Positions 43,901 through 51,289 of a stretch of DNA of 64,000 nucleotides are shown piece by piece. The stretch's first letter is position 1. The number at the start of each line of letters is the position of its first letter. The notes beneath the pieces are model-generated. The model was not told the origin of the DNA, did no database searches, and saw only the letters and a list, made by a program, of their open reading frames with translations. This stretch comes from PALSA-129 sp050014595 (lineage in GTDB: Bacteria > Acidobacteriota > Terriglobia > Bryobacterales > Bryobacteraceae). The stretch lies in contig JBEKDA010000002.1 in NCBI GenBank assembly GCA_050014595.1, forward strand, positions 62,001 through 126,000, given 5' to 3'. The translations under genes were made by a program, and so were the position numbers.

Positions 43901-44848
43901 GCCCGTCATATTCTGTCCGTGGACGCCTAGCGGAATCTCCACGCCGCTCACCAGCACGGTCAGCACGCCTTGCATCTGCCCGATCCCCAACAGCACCTCC
44001 ATGCGGGTCAGGTTTCCGTCGTTGCGCGCAAACACCACGTCCGGCGCATACCAGGCCGTGCCGTATACCATCGGCACATAGTCGTTGTAACGCGCCTGGT
44101 TGACCGACAAATTGGATGTCGTCCAGTCCTTGCCATATCCGCGAACCTCGATAACCGGAGGCACAAACTCTAGGCCGCCGAATCTCGTGAACATTCCCCG
44201 CGCCTGGCAATCGGAGCGCGTATACCCGCACGTCGTGTACGGCTCGCCGCCGTTCATGCTTCCGCTGCCTCCGGCGACGTCTGGCGAGTAGCCGCAGCGG
44301 TAATACATCGAGTACTTGCCGTTGGCTCCACCGCTCACGGCTTCCGCTCGTTGATCCGCCGTCGCCGGAAAGTCCCACGGGCAGCGGCGCTGGATGCGCA
44401 CTTCCGGCAGCATGAGCCGTTGCAGGTTCATTCGATTGTTGGCTGTCAGCCGGAATGTGGCTTCCTGGATCTGGTCCGGCGGGTTGCAGATCCCCTGGAA
44501 CACCACCTGCGCGTCCGTCAGCGGAACCTTGTTGCGCAGGTCGTAGAACAGGAAGCTCACCGTCAGTGCCGCGCCCTTCCAGCCGCACGAGCGCTCCAGC
44601 TCCGAAAAGTGCGAGTCGGCGTTGGCCAGCACAATCGAAATACGCGGGCTGCCGTCAACCCCTTGGTCGGAGGCCGTCTGGATGTCGAATGCGCTGTGCT
44701 GCAACACGCGCGCCGCATATGCCGTCTGCCCCACGGTCACTGCATGGGTGCTCCAGCTTTCGAGCTGTCCGTTGGACAGGGTGCAGTCGAACACCATCAG
44801 CGGCGTATCCACTACCGCCTGTTCTTTGAGATCAGAGATGGCTTGCAT
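40967..44848 (-). CDS. Phage-type tail hub protein with gpL-like cysteine motif
   Basis: A 1293-residue protein. Residues about 1-230 resemble tail-tip gpL/GTA gp13 proteins: four spaced cysteines (C156, C185, C207, C214, in 'RRCPWDF', 'YYRCGYSP' and 'TTCGYTRSDCQARG') where lambda gpL binds an iron-sulfur cluster. Residues about 230-680 look like a hub domain with 'GVRPGDLITVTY'. Next come fibronectin-like repeats ('LYYAVSGEDSAGDESPLSF') and other beta modules ('YTVARGIDGTTAATHA'). It probably caps the tail tube and starts tail assembly. The fusion of gpL-like and hub parts in one chain is notable. Confidence 0.7.
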   Translation of the reverse strand: MQAISDLKEQAVVDTPLMVFDCTLSNGQLESWSTHAVTVGQTAYAARVLQHSAFDIQTASDQGVDGSPRISIVLANADSHFSELERSCGWKGAALTVSFLFYDLRNKVPLTDAQVVFQGICNPPDQIQEATFRLTANNRMNLQRLMLPEVRIQRRCPWDFPATADQRAEAVSGGANGKYSMYYRCGYSPDVAGGSGSMNGGEPYTTCGYTRSDCQARGMFTRFGGLEFVPPVIEVRGYGKDWTTSNLSVNQARYNDYVPMVYGTAWYAPDVVFARNDGNLTRMEVLLGIGQMQGVLTVLVSGVEIPLGVHGQNMTGSGWYNIETLGTRGGCLDPNFTDASGNPAGDPYGSMAYLSVVVPNQLNNGNSLPSVEVLVQGLLVPVYGADGTYTSDQFSSNPAWILLDVLRRSGWAASEIDIVSFAQTAAYCDEAINVIDPNGNTISLPRFQCNLVLQNRRSAGDLVRGVRNCARLYLTYETGGALQLNVENTAVLQMPTKAVGSNSTEPLNGGWPSYEFGDGSTGFSGILRKANGEPSVTLTSRSIADTPNRMTVEFQDALNGYQQDSYEMVDPEDIALVGQEVSATLMALGLPQYDQAARMLKFNLDKSIHGNTYIEFQTSVKAFGVRPGDLITVTYQKEGLNRQPFRVLKISPSANYRTTTITAQVHDDAWYDDTNGQVTSGSGTNQGGNSAVGVPRPLVGSVVDANGNIQFGLEETATTSSDGTVETSVTVSFVPPTIAVGTGPGMPLLNLSPAVGSGGTLNGGQTLYYAVSGEDSAGDESPLSFLVRAAVVNDGSSVTLTGLSFASGTTAFEVYRGTTPAQMFRIASNQPLAVQFADMGLADQLIAPPDSNFDHANFYWRAELQPEIAVTAHTPASVANGKLQMAVNGYRGMTARITRGTGAGQERTVAANDATSLTISPPWTVEPDATSFFTVAEAGWHFGAVTKSSPVQFAIPNRSGEVVQITGRSANVNDVECSPELCTVTRWTIGGSGGADTQVPPHPFFGMGPGTAGGTAVLSGVSFTNLTNTSSISSGTLTLYYWNELLGTPTTLLASAMAVGDLTLTLGAAGPAVAGSTLQIDGEILRVTAVENGGSEYTVARGIDGTTAATHAASAPVYHLASQTVIAPFPANFFGSPYCGNWSYPVALPDVRVACAELFVTNDLGNSPTAAINLTHNDDNGLRTLSGGQYSIQVDGYLAVEQCVAPPIVMEASHAVRDVYAVLGTAADAVVRVQVNVNGALYCALTFQPGATLSSSVNGNTLPPLTMGAQVTAAVTSVGQTNPGANLTALIRL

Positions 44849-45614
44849 AAATGATATTCACCGTGGCGGAATGATTATTCACGTCCTCCGTCGTAAACGT
44901 GAGCGCATCGTCGCGCAAGCGCGCGCCTGCATAGACGCCCGCCGCCGTGCTTGCTTTGTACTTGGAAGGAGCGGCCTGCGCCTCCGCCTGCAGTCCATAC
45001 ACATTGATGGCCGCCCCGGCCGGGAGTTCCAACCCGAGCACGATTGACTGCGCTGACGCGTCTCCGCTTCCGGCGAATGCGATGCGATTCCAACCCGTCT
45101 GGACCGGTTTTGTGGAACGGTTCGCTCCGATCAACATCGTCACGGTTGTTGCCGCGGCCGCTTGGACCCACGCGCTCAGGCAGAACAGGTATCCTCCCGG
45201 CGCCGCCAGCGTCTGCGTGATGCTTTGCGCACCGGTGCCGGAGTTCGTTAATTGCCAGGCGTTGGTCCCGCCCGCTGGGTCGGCCGCGCCTCCGGTCTTG
45301 GCGAGGAAAGAGCCGAGGCTCCACGCGACGTTCTCCAGGTGGTTGCTCCACGCGAAGAGATTGCTGGCCGGATCGAGGAAAGTGAACCCGTTGAGCGTTC
45401 CTTCCGCCGCCGCGAAGAACTGCTGGAGCGCTGCCAGTTCGCCGTCGCTCAGTCCGGCGTACTGCAACTGCCACTCGGTCAGTTCTCCATTTGGGTCGGC
45501 CAGCTTGATGACGCTTCCATCGGCCGCCGTGTTCACCACGGTCCGCTGCCGCCATCGCTTCTCAATCGGGAACTGGCTCAGCGCCCCGGTTGTCAATTGT
45601 GGGTATACAAGCAT
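44832..45614 (-). CDS. Phage tail-tip protein with carbohydrate-binding-like domain
   Basis: A 260-residue protein. Residues about 1-85 repeat the pattern of the next upstream gene ('QFPIEKRWRQRTVVNT', 'LSDGELAALQQFFAAAEG', 'FTFLDPASNLF'), a DUF2460-like tail-tip domain. Residues about 90-215 look like a jelly-roll (CBM-like) domain added at the C-terminus ('FCLSAWVQAAAATTVTMLIG'). It overlaps the hub start by 17 bases. The paralogous pair suggests duplication of a tip subunit with one copy gaining a binding domain. Confidence 0.6.
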   Translation of the reverse strand: MLVYPQLTTGALSQFPIEKRWRQRTVVNTAADGSVIKLADPNGELTEWQLQYAGLSDGELAALQQFFAAAEGTLNGFTFLDPASNLFAWSNHLENVAWSLGSFLAKTGGAADPAGGTNAWQLTNSGTGAQSITQTLAAPGGYLFCLSAWVQAAAATTVTMLIGANRSTKPVQTGWNRIAFAGSGDASAQSIVLGLELPAGAAINVYGLQAEAQAAPSKYKASTAAGVYAGARLRDDALTFTTEDVNNHSATVNIIYASHL

Positions 45615-45618
45615 GGAT

Positions 45619-45978
45619 CTATCCCCGGTTCTCCACCACCGTCAGTGATGTCGTGCCGCACATTTCTGCCTGCCAGGTCGCATCCGATTCGTCGCTCGCC
45701 AGACTGCAATCGGGGTATACCGTCCCATCCCACGGATCGGTAAACGCGAAGCTGCCGAACTGGCCCTGGTCATCGGCAAAGAACTGCTCGATCGCCGCCA
45801 TTTCGCTTTCGTCCAAATCGTTGAGCTTGATGATCCAGCGATGCAGCGGCCCGGCCGAATCGCGATACCGCTGTTCCGTACCGTCCAGGAATCGCAGCGC
45901 CTGGTTCTGATACCGCGCCGTCTTCGACGCCGGGTACTGCGCCACGGCGTTCGTCTTGAGCGTGGGAAAGGTCGCCAT
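45619..45978 (-). CDS. Phage tail-tip protein (DUF2460-like)
   Basis: A 119-residue protein with 'FPTLKTNAVAQYP', 'LDESEMAAIEQFFADDQGQF' and 'FAFTDPWDGTVYPDC'. The pattern resembles the DUF2460-like protein found after the tape measure in GTAs and siphophages (RcGTA gp12 position). It starts one base before the tape-measure stop. Likely forms the distal tail ring. Confidence 0.6.
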   Translation of the reverse strand: MATFPTLKTNAVAQYPASKTARYQNQALRFLDGTEQRYRDSAGPLHRWIIKLNDLDESEMAAIEQFFADDQGQFGSFAFTDPWDGTVYPDCSLASDESDATWQAEMCGTTSLTVVENRG

Positions 45979-45979
45979 A

Positions 45980-46798
45980 TCAGAGTTCGCTCACTAGGTC
46001 GTTAATCGAACTCATATTCAACATGGCGTTGCGGACCGCTTGCGCAATGTCGCTGCTGTGATCCAGGAACGATTGCGAATCCATCGCCTGCACGTTCACG
46101 GTGATCTGCGACGGCGCCGACGCCGGCGACGAGGCTGGCGACGGCGGCGACAATGCCGGCGATGCCAGCGACGAGGCTGGCGATGACGACGAAGCCGGCG
46201 ACGCATTGTACGTCCTCGGCGTGCCCATTTGGTCGTAATCCATGTCGCTCGTTCCGCTGCCCGTGTCCGCGCCCTCGAAGTCGATCTTGTCCGGCATGGC
46301 GTATTTGGTCAGCGGGGTCGGCGTGCTGTCGCCGCCGCTGAAGAGCCCGATCAGCCCCGTCACCAGCGGGATCATCCCGAGTCCGCTCTCCAACACCGTG
46401 GTGGCGATGGATAACGCTTCGCTGGCTCCGCTCTTCGACGCGTTCGGACTGGTTGCTGCGGAGTCTTGGGATGGGACTCCGCCCATTTGCGGCGTTACGC
46501 TCTGCAGCGATTCCGCCAACTCGTCGCTGGCGCTGGTAATCGGTTCCAGGGCTTCCGCCTGGCTGCCGGCTGTATTTGGAATGGCTATGGATAACGCCTC
46601 GCTCGCTCCGCTCTGCGACTGGTTCGGACTGGCTTCCGCGGAGTCTTGGGAGGGCCCTCCGCTCATTTGCTCCGTTACGCTCTGCAGCGATTCCGCCAGC
46701 TCGTCGCTGGCGCTGGTGATCGGTTCCAGGGCTTCCGCCTGGCTGCCGGCTGCATTCGAAAAAACATCATAGAGTGTGTCTTGTGTTGTGCTGGCCAT
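45980..46798 (-). CDS. Short tape-measure-like protein
   Basis: A 272-residue protein in the tape-measure position. Residues 15-74 and 75-134 are a near-perfect 60-residue tandem duplication ('GSQAEALEPITSASDELAES' in both). A hydrophobic segment follows (about 139-152), then a Ser/Pro/Ala run (about 199-234). The C-terminus 'ITVNVQAMDSQSFLDHSSDI' and 'AQAVRNAMLNMSSINDLV' is typical of tape-measure ends. At roughly 1.5 angstrom per residue this would set a tail of about 40 nm, in the range of GTAs and far below most siphophages. Its start overlaps the chaperone extension. Confidence 0.65.
   Translation of the reverse strand: MASTTQDTLYDVFSNAAGSQAEALEPITSASDELAESLQSVTEQMSGGPSQDSAEASPNQSQSGASEALSIAIPNTAGSQAEALEPITSASDELAESLQSVTPQMGGVPSQDSAATSPNASKSGASEALSIATTVLESGLGMIPLVTGLIGLFSGGDSTPTPLTKYAMPDKIDFEGADTGSGTSDMDYDQMGTPRTYNASPASSSSPASSLASPALSPPSPASSPASAPSQITVNVQAMDSQSFLDHSSDIAQAVRNAMLNMSSINDLVSEL
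46397..46756 (-). repeat. 180-bp tandem duplication in the tape-measure gene
   Basis: Units at 46577-46756 and 46397-46576 encode residues 15-74 and 75-134. The period is exactly 180 bases with no indel, so the frame is kept. Differences are scattered point changes, so the duplication is not brand new. Confidence 0.8.
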
Positions 46799-47117
46799 CT
46801 TTCATCTCCGCCGCAAGCGCCTTTTCTAAAATGACGAATGCCTCCACCTGCCGCGCGCTCAGCCCTTCCCAGCCGAGTGCTCGCAGGCGCCGCCGCACCA
46901 GGAACTCTTCCACCAGGCTCTGGCTCTCCGCCGTGATCGTCGACTTCGGACACGTCTCCAGCGTGATGTGCTTGCGAGCCCACACCGGCGCCGCTTGCTT
47001 TCGTACTCCACTGGGAAGCCATCCGCAGCCCCGCTTCTTTTCCAGACCGGATCTCCGGCAGATATCGCACTTCCAACCGGCCTGGTTGGACAACTGAAAG
47101 TGGAAGGCGACGATCAG
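46767..47117 (-). CDS. Tail assembly chaperone extension (T part, via -1 frameshift)
   Basis: A frame that continues the chaperone in the -1 register. If ribosomes slip at 47123-47117 the first new codon is CTG at 47117, and 116 residues are added, making a 237-residue GT-type product. On its own the frame would need a TTG at 47093 with no ribosome site. It contains 'WKCDICRRSG' and later Cys residues that could bind zinc, and a helical end ('SARQVEAFVILEKALAAEM'). In lambda-like phages the GT form binds the tape measure. It overlaps the tape-measure start by 32 bases. Confidence 0.65.
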   Translation of the reverse strand: MIVAFHFQLSNQAGWKCDICRRSGLEKKRGCGWLPSGVRKQAAPVWARKHITLETCPKSTITAESQSLVEEFLVRRRLRALGWEGLSARQVEAFVILEKALAAEMKDGQHNTRHTL

Positions 47118-47479
47118 TTTTTTCGTTCGGCCCCGTTGAGGCCCGTCTCTGCCCTAACGGCTGCCAGGGCTTCCCGGAACAGGTTTTCGGGACCTGCTTC
47201 GGCCAGCAATTCGGGCGTGGCTTCGACGCCGTCCAGTTGCAGCCCCGATACCGCCCGCAAGCCCCAGGTGAGGTACAGGCAGTCGATTTCCGCATGGAGC
47301 AGTGCCGCGTCCATCTTCTCGCCGGGTTCCTGGCCGGCCTCCAGAAATTCCATGCGGCCGGCCAGTTCCCGCACCCGCCGCATCAACTCCGTGCGCCTGC
47401 CGAAGGACATTCTGGCGACCTTGTAGGACACACCGCTCGCCACGCGCGATTCCACCACCGAGATGCTTTCGTAGTCCAT
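47114..47479 (-). CDS. Tail assembly chaperone (G part)
   Basis: A 121-residue protein between the tail-tube and tape-measure genes, where gpG sits in lambda and gp10 in RcGTA. It is helical ('FGRRTELMRRVRELAGRMEF') and ends '...AERKN' at a slippery site. The ratio of this short form to the frameshifted form would be set by slippage. No direct sequence match to lambda gpG is claimed; the call rests on position, size and the frameshift signal. Confidence 0.65.
   Translation of the reverse strand: MDYESISVVESRVASGVSYKVARMSFGRRTELMRRVRELAGRMEFLEAGQEPGEKMDAALLHAEIDCLYLTWGLRAVSGLQLDGVEATPELLAEAGPENLFREALAAVRAETGLNGAERKN
47117..47123 (-). promoter_or_regulatory. -1 ribosomal frameshift site A AAA AAC
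   Basis: On the minus strand the zero frame reads CGA AAA AAC TGA, so the heptamer A AAA AAC is in the exact X XXY YYZ phase, next to the stop codon. The -1 frame after it is open for 116 codons into the next gene. Confidence 0.7.
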
Positions 47480-47483
47480 GGCA

Positions 47484-48662
47484 CTATCCGAACGCCACCG
47501 CGATTTCGTTGTCTACGGTTCCCTGCGCACGCGACGGCCGGAATTTCCACTGCAGCCGGTTCTTGCTGTCGTCGAACTCCGGCACCACCGGAATCACGCT
47601 CTGGAGGTAGACCCCCATGAGCTGTCCCGCCGCATCGCCCAACTGGAACATTACGCTGATGGGCGATTGCTGGCGAGCCGCCTGATAGAGCGCTGCCGTG
47701 TTGCTGTCATCCTGGCTGTAGAGTTCGAAGGTGGCCGTCACCGTGCGCTGTCCCGGCGAGATGGCTCGCGGCAGGCTGGAACCGAACTCATTGGTGCGCG
47801 CATCCAGATCGTTCTTCAACACGATGGAAGCCTTGGTAACGGTGAAAAACTGCGCCGCCGAAGTGCCCAACCACGCCTCCCCCAGGTTGCCGGGTACGAT
47901 CGAGTAGTCGAACGAACCCAGCGCCGGTTCCGCCGGGAAACTGGTAAGCTGCTGCGCCACTCCCGTGCCTGACCCCACGCTGCTGCTGTCCACCACGTCC
48001 TGCGCCAGTCCCTTGAACTGGAATTCGTGGTAATCGCCATTCACATCGATTTCCATCTGGTCCACCGCTGCCCCGCACAGGAGCCGCTGCACCGCCGTTG
48101 CGGGGCTCCAGTAATCGAAGATCCCGACGCTGGGCAGTTCCGTCGCGGGCACATAGGTGATGGCCGGGGCCACCGTAGCGCCGGCCGCAGGAAGCGTTGA
48201 AAACGGCGCGTTCAGTTGCACATTCTGGGCATCCACGATCGCCGCCACGAACCGGATTTCGCCGCCGCATGTCACGGCCTGCCCGGCGCTCAGTCCATGC
48301 GCTGCCGCGAATCCCAGCCGGCCGGCCGCCGTACTGGAAGCCACCGAGCCGCCCGCAAACATCCGCGGTGTCCCGCCCAGCGCGGCCTGAAACAGAGGCC
48401 CATAGGCCGGCCCGCCGCCGCTGTTTTGCCAGGAGGTCAGGTAGGTCTGCAGCTCGAAATTGGTGCGGCGCCTGCCGCCCACCGGCAGGCCCGCAAACGT
48501 GCGGCTGCCGGTCTTATCTTTGCGGTTGGCTACGTCGAGTTGCTGCTGGACAGTCAGCTTGACGGCCGGAATCCGATTGCCGGCCGAAATCGCCGGGACT
48601 TGTCCATACGCGCTCTCGAGCGCCGTATAGAATCGGTTTGCGTTAGAGGAAATGTAGGCCAT
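47484..48662 (-). CDS. Phage major tail tube protein
   Basis: A 392-residue protein in the tail-tube position. It begins 'AYISSNANRFYTALESAYG', with 'FELQTYLTSW' and 'FDYSIVPGNLGEAWLG' in the middle and 'VTATFELYSQDD' near the end; the C-terminal part has the beta pattern of tube proteins. It is larger than many (about 250), so it probably carries an inserted domain (residues about 105-185). It starts two bases before the stop of the next gene upstream and is followed by the chaperone after four bases. Confidence 0.65.
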   Translation of the reverse strand: MAYISSNANRFYTALESAYGQVPAISAGNRIPAVKLTVQQQLDVANRKDKTGSRTFAGLPVGGRRRTNFELQTYLTSWQNSGGGPAYGPLFQAALGGTPRMFAGGSVASSTAAGRLGFAAAHGLSAGQAVTCGGEIRFVAAIVDAQNVQLNAPFSTLPAAGATVAPAITYVPATELPSVGIFDYWSPATAVQRLLCGAAVDQMEIDVNGDYHEFQFKGLAQDVVDSSSVGSGTGVAQQLTSFPAEPALGSFDYSIVPGNLGEAWLGTSAAQFFTVTKASIVLKNDLDARTNEFGSSLPRAISPGQRTVTATFELYSQDDSNTAALYQAARQQSPISVMFQLGDAAGQLMGVYLQSVIPVVPEFDDSKNRLQWKFRPSRAQGTVDNEIAVAFG

Positions 48663-48663
48663 A

Positions 48664-49164
48664 TCAGTTTTTACTCACTCCCATCTCAAAGGTGATCTTG
48701 GCGATCTGAATGAAATTCTTGCCGCCGTGCTTCACGGCTCCGAACGCTGCCTGGTATTCGCCGGCGTAAAAATCGCCGTCGCCCCAATCGCCGCGATGGG
48801 TTGCCAGAACCTGCATCACCGCGGCGGCATAGAGTTCCAGGTTGTCTTGCAGTCCGTCCAGCCGGTCCTGCGAATGCCGAAGTTCAATCGCCATCTGGAC
48901 GGCGCCGGAAAAACTGCGAAATTTCTCTGTTAGGCTGTTGGTGATTTTTTCGCAGTACACATTCAACGATGGGTACTGCATGGCGTTGCTGAGATCCGCC
49001 ACGTCGGGCGCTACGTTCTGCGAGCGCACTTGCGCCGGGCTGAAGGAGTTGGGCGCCGCCACGCTCCCTTGCGTGAGCGCGGCCAGGACGGAGTTCACGC
49101 CCGTTGGGCCGGTGATCAGTTGCAACACTTTTGCCGAAATCGCGCTTCCAATTGTCGTAGCCAT
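48664..49164 (-). CDS. Phage head-tail joining or tail terminator protein
   Basis: A 166-residue protein overlapping the upstream stop (TGATG). It contains 'YPSLNVYCEKITNSLTEKFR' and 'GAVQMAIELRHSQDRLDGLQ', a pattern of small ring-forming completion proteins, and lies directly before the tail tube gene. The function is inferred from position and size only. Confidence 0.5.
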   Translation of the reverse strand: MATTIGSAISAKVLQLITGPTGVNSVLAALTQGSVAAPNSFSPAQVRSQNVAPDVADLSNAMQYPSLNVYCEKITNSLTEKFRSFSGAVQMAIELRHSQDRLDGLQDNLELYAAAVMQVLATHRGDWGDGDFYAGEYQAAFGAVKHGGKNFIQIAKITFEMGVSKN

Positions 49165-49928
49165 CAGCCCCTCTGGACTACCCTCGGCGCCGCCCTCAGG
49201 TAGTTGGGCGATTGTCCGCGCCCTGGTCCCCGGCCGCCCGTCGTCACTGTCCCCGGTTGCAGCCAGGTCTGGCCCACCGCGATCGGCGAGTCGTTCTGCA
49301 ACTCTAGGCCGTCCGGATCGGTTCCTACGTAAACGTTCCATCCCGCCGCGTTCGCTGGAGGCGCCGCCGGTTGCACCAGCAGTGTGCTCTGCGAAGTGGT
49401 AATGGCTGAAGTGACGGCTGGGGCGCCTTCTTCGTTAGTCGAGTTCGTCCACGTCATGGTGACGTAATAAGTGTTGTCCGGCAGGCTGCCGGCTGCCACC
49501 ACCACGTTGGGCACCGCTGCCCGCGGCACGGGCGTCCCGGCAATGCCGATGCCGGCTGCCGCCAAGTGATCGCAAGCTTGCTTAGCCTCCTCGTGAAATT
49601 GATCGCGTCTGGCGGCGTACCGGTCGTTCAATTGGCTGGCGAACGCGTCCGCATACACAAGCTCCAGCACGCGAAATGTGTGCCACAGTTTCAGCGCTGG
49701 CGTCACGACCACGGTTCTGAGTGATGGCGGTGGCGCCAGCCAGGACCATTGGTTCACGAAACTCATCCGATCCAGCAGAGTCGTGAGTTCCAAAGCCAGT
49801 TGTTCCTGGGCCAGCGCCAGCTTCTGCGTCACGTCGATCCCCTCGACGTTCGCCACGTTCAGGAGCTGAGAGTCTTGTGCCGTCAGATCTTCGATGCTCG
49901 AAACGGGACCGTCTGTGAACAGAGCCAT
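49164..49928 (-). CDS. Phage connector-position protein with fibronectin-like tail
   Basis: A 254-residue protein. The N-terminal half is helical ('ALAQEQLALELTTLLDRMSF', 'FHEEAKQACDHLAAAGIG') and suits a head-tail adaptor. The C-terminal half (about 135-240) is a fibronectin-like beta module ('YYVTMTWTNSTNEEGAP', 'AAGWNVYVGTDPDGLE') similar to one in the hub protein. Such surface-exposed modules often decorate particles and can bind glycans. Exact role unknown. Confidence 0.5.
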   Translation of the reverse strand: MALFTDGPVSSIEDLTAQDSQLLNVANVEGIDVTQKLALAQEQLALELTTLLDRMSFVNQWSWLAPPPSLRTVVVTPALKLWHTFRVLELVYADAFASQLNDRYAARRDQFHEEAKQACDHLAAAGIGIAGTPVPRAAVPNVVVAAGSLPDNTYYVTMTWTNSTNEEGAPAVTSAITTSQSTLLVQPAAPPANAAGWNVYVGTDPDGLELQNDSPIAVGQTWLQPGTVTTGGRGPGRGQSPNYLRAAPRVVQRG

Positions 49929-49937
49929 GTGAGCCGC

Positions 49938-50261
49938 CTATTCCTTCCCGGGCTTGCCGCCCTTGATCCGTTTGAATTCATCGGTTGTGACCACCGCGAC
50001 TAGCACCTTGGCTGCCTCGGCCGCCTCCTGGGCCATCCGCCGCACCTCCGCCTGTTGCTTGCGAAATTCCCTGGCTTGCTCTTCCGAAGCCTCTTGCGCC
50101 GTCCCGTCGATCACCATCCGGGCGGCAATCTGGGGCGTCACCTCGGTGAGCACGCCATTCTTGCCGCCGTCTCCCGTCTCCCGGCTGACCAGCACCGGGA
50201 ACGGATCCTTGAAGGCCGCTTCCTTCTCACGAATCTTTTGGTAGTACTGTCTCAGGTCCAT
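49938..50261 (-). CDS. Small phage-cluster protein, unrecognised
   Basis: A 107-residue, highly charged, helical protein ('EASEEQAREFRKQQAEVRRM'). A clear AAAGGAG site precedes the ATG. It lies just after the coat gene and a strong stem-loop. Possible roles are head decoration or completion; no family is recognised. Confidence 0.55.
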   Translation of the reverse strand: MDLRQYYQKIREKEAAFKDPFPVLVSRETGDGGKNGVLTEVTPQIAARMVIDGTAQEASEEQAREFRKQQAEVRRMAQEAAEAAKVLVAVVTTDEFKRIKGGKPGKE

Positions 50262-50286
50262 GCTGTTCTCCTTTTGCTGTCTTACT

Positions 50287-50320
50287 GGGGGCGGGGTTGT
50301 GCGAAGAACGCCCCGCCCCC
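50287..50320 (-). other. Strong stem-loop after the coat protein gene
   Basis: GGGGGCGGGG (50287-50296) pairs perfectly with CCCCGCCCCC (50311-50320) over 10 bp with a 14-base loop, starting nine bases after the coat stop. No T-run follows on either strand, so it is more likely an RNA stabiliser or processing stop than a terminator. It would raise coat mRNA relative to downstream genes. Confidence 0.55.
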
Positions 50321-50328
50321 GAGTGCTG

Positions 50329-51243
50329 CTAGGTATTCACCTGCACGCCGGCGGCGTTGCGCAACACGCCGCATCCGTACAGAATGTCGACCGTGAATTG
50401 CTGCGCCAGCGTATTCGGCTGGTAGCTCATCACGACGCGCATGCCGAAATTGCCAAACTCGGCATACTCCGCAATCGCGCCGGTACCCGGCAACGGCTGC
50501 GGCAGGCGCCGGATCACCAGGCCCAGCGCGTCGCGTGTGAACGCGAGGTTGTGCGTGGTGACGTTGGGGCTCGATCCAGTCTTCTTGACCAATTGCGAGC
50601 GGAACACGAAGAAGTCCTTGATCTTTCCCACGCTGCCGCCGATCAACGCCATCAAACCGGCGTCGCCGGCGGTCTGGAATTCGCTGAACCGCGGGATCTG
50701 CCGCCACGCCGAATAGGCCGCCGCGTCCACCACGATGAACTTCTGCTCGGTGGGCGGAACCTTTGCCAGGAACAGCGCGGTTTCCGCCGCGTCGATGGTC
50801 GGTTCAGTGATGGCACTGCCCGGCGTACCCACCGGGGTGTTGGTGGTAAACCCGGCATACAGGTTCAGAAGATCGCTTTCGACCTTCTCGGCAATTGCGA
50901 TCACGGCCGGCTGCATGTAAACCTTCAACAGGTCGGGCACCGCCAGCACTTTGGTCACGTCCGGAATCTGGAAAGTTGCCTCGGCGTGCGTGTTCAGCAC
51001 GATTTGCGCGTTCCCCAGACTCGGGTTCTGCGCCTGCACCGTTCCGCCCTCCAGGATGTTGTTGGCCTGCATCGCCGGCGGAATTGGCACGTTGACCGTG
51101 TCTCCGGCATTCGCCAGGACCGGCTCGTAATCGCGATTGACCAGGTTCCCCATAACGAGGTTCGACACCAGTGCCGGCAATGCGTCCGCCGCTACCAGCT
51201 TTACAATCGCGCTGGCGACATTGTTTGATGTAATTGCTCCCAT
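50329..51243 (-). CDS. Major capsid protein, P22 coat-like
   Basis: A 304-residue protein resembling the P22 gp5 coat family: 'LVSNLVMGNLVNRDYEPVLA', 'AGDTVNVPIPPAMQANN', 'EATFQIPDVTKVL', and 'TDILYG'-like end 'FTVDILYGCGVLRNAAGV'. It would form the HK97-fold shell. It is shorter than P22 gp5 (430), so the inserted I-domain appears to be missing or small. It follows the scaffold gene with a good AAGGAG ribosome site, as expected for the most abundant product. Confidence 0.8.
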   Translation of the reverse strand: MGAITSNNVASAIVKLVAADALPALVSNLVMGNLVNRDYEPVLANAGDTVNVPIPPAMQANNILEGGTVQAQNPSLGNAQIVLNTHAEATFQIPDVTKVLAVPDLLKVYMQPAVIAIAEKVESDLLNLYAGFTTNTPVGTPGSAITEPTIDAAETALFLAKVPPTEQKFIVVDAAAYSAWRQIPRFSEFQTAGDAGLMALIGGSVGKIKDFFVFRSQLVKKTGSSPNVTTHNLAFTRDALGLVIRRLPQPLPGTGAIAEYAEFGNFGMRVVMSYQPNTLAQQFTVDILYGCGVLRNAAGVQVNT

Positions 51244-51289
51244 TCTTTCTCCTTATTGACTGTTTTTGCCGGCCAGTGTGCCGGTACCG

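Noticed and set aside
46110..46200. Short GC-rich repeats that look array-like
   Set aside because: They encode the Ser/Pro/Ala run of the tape-measure protein; units are 9-12 bases and irregular, with no CRISPR repeat-spacer pattern.
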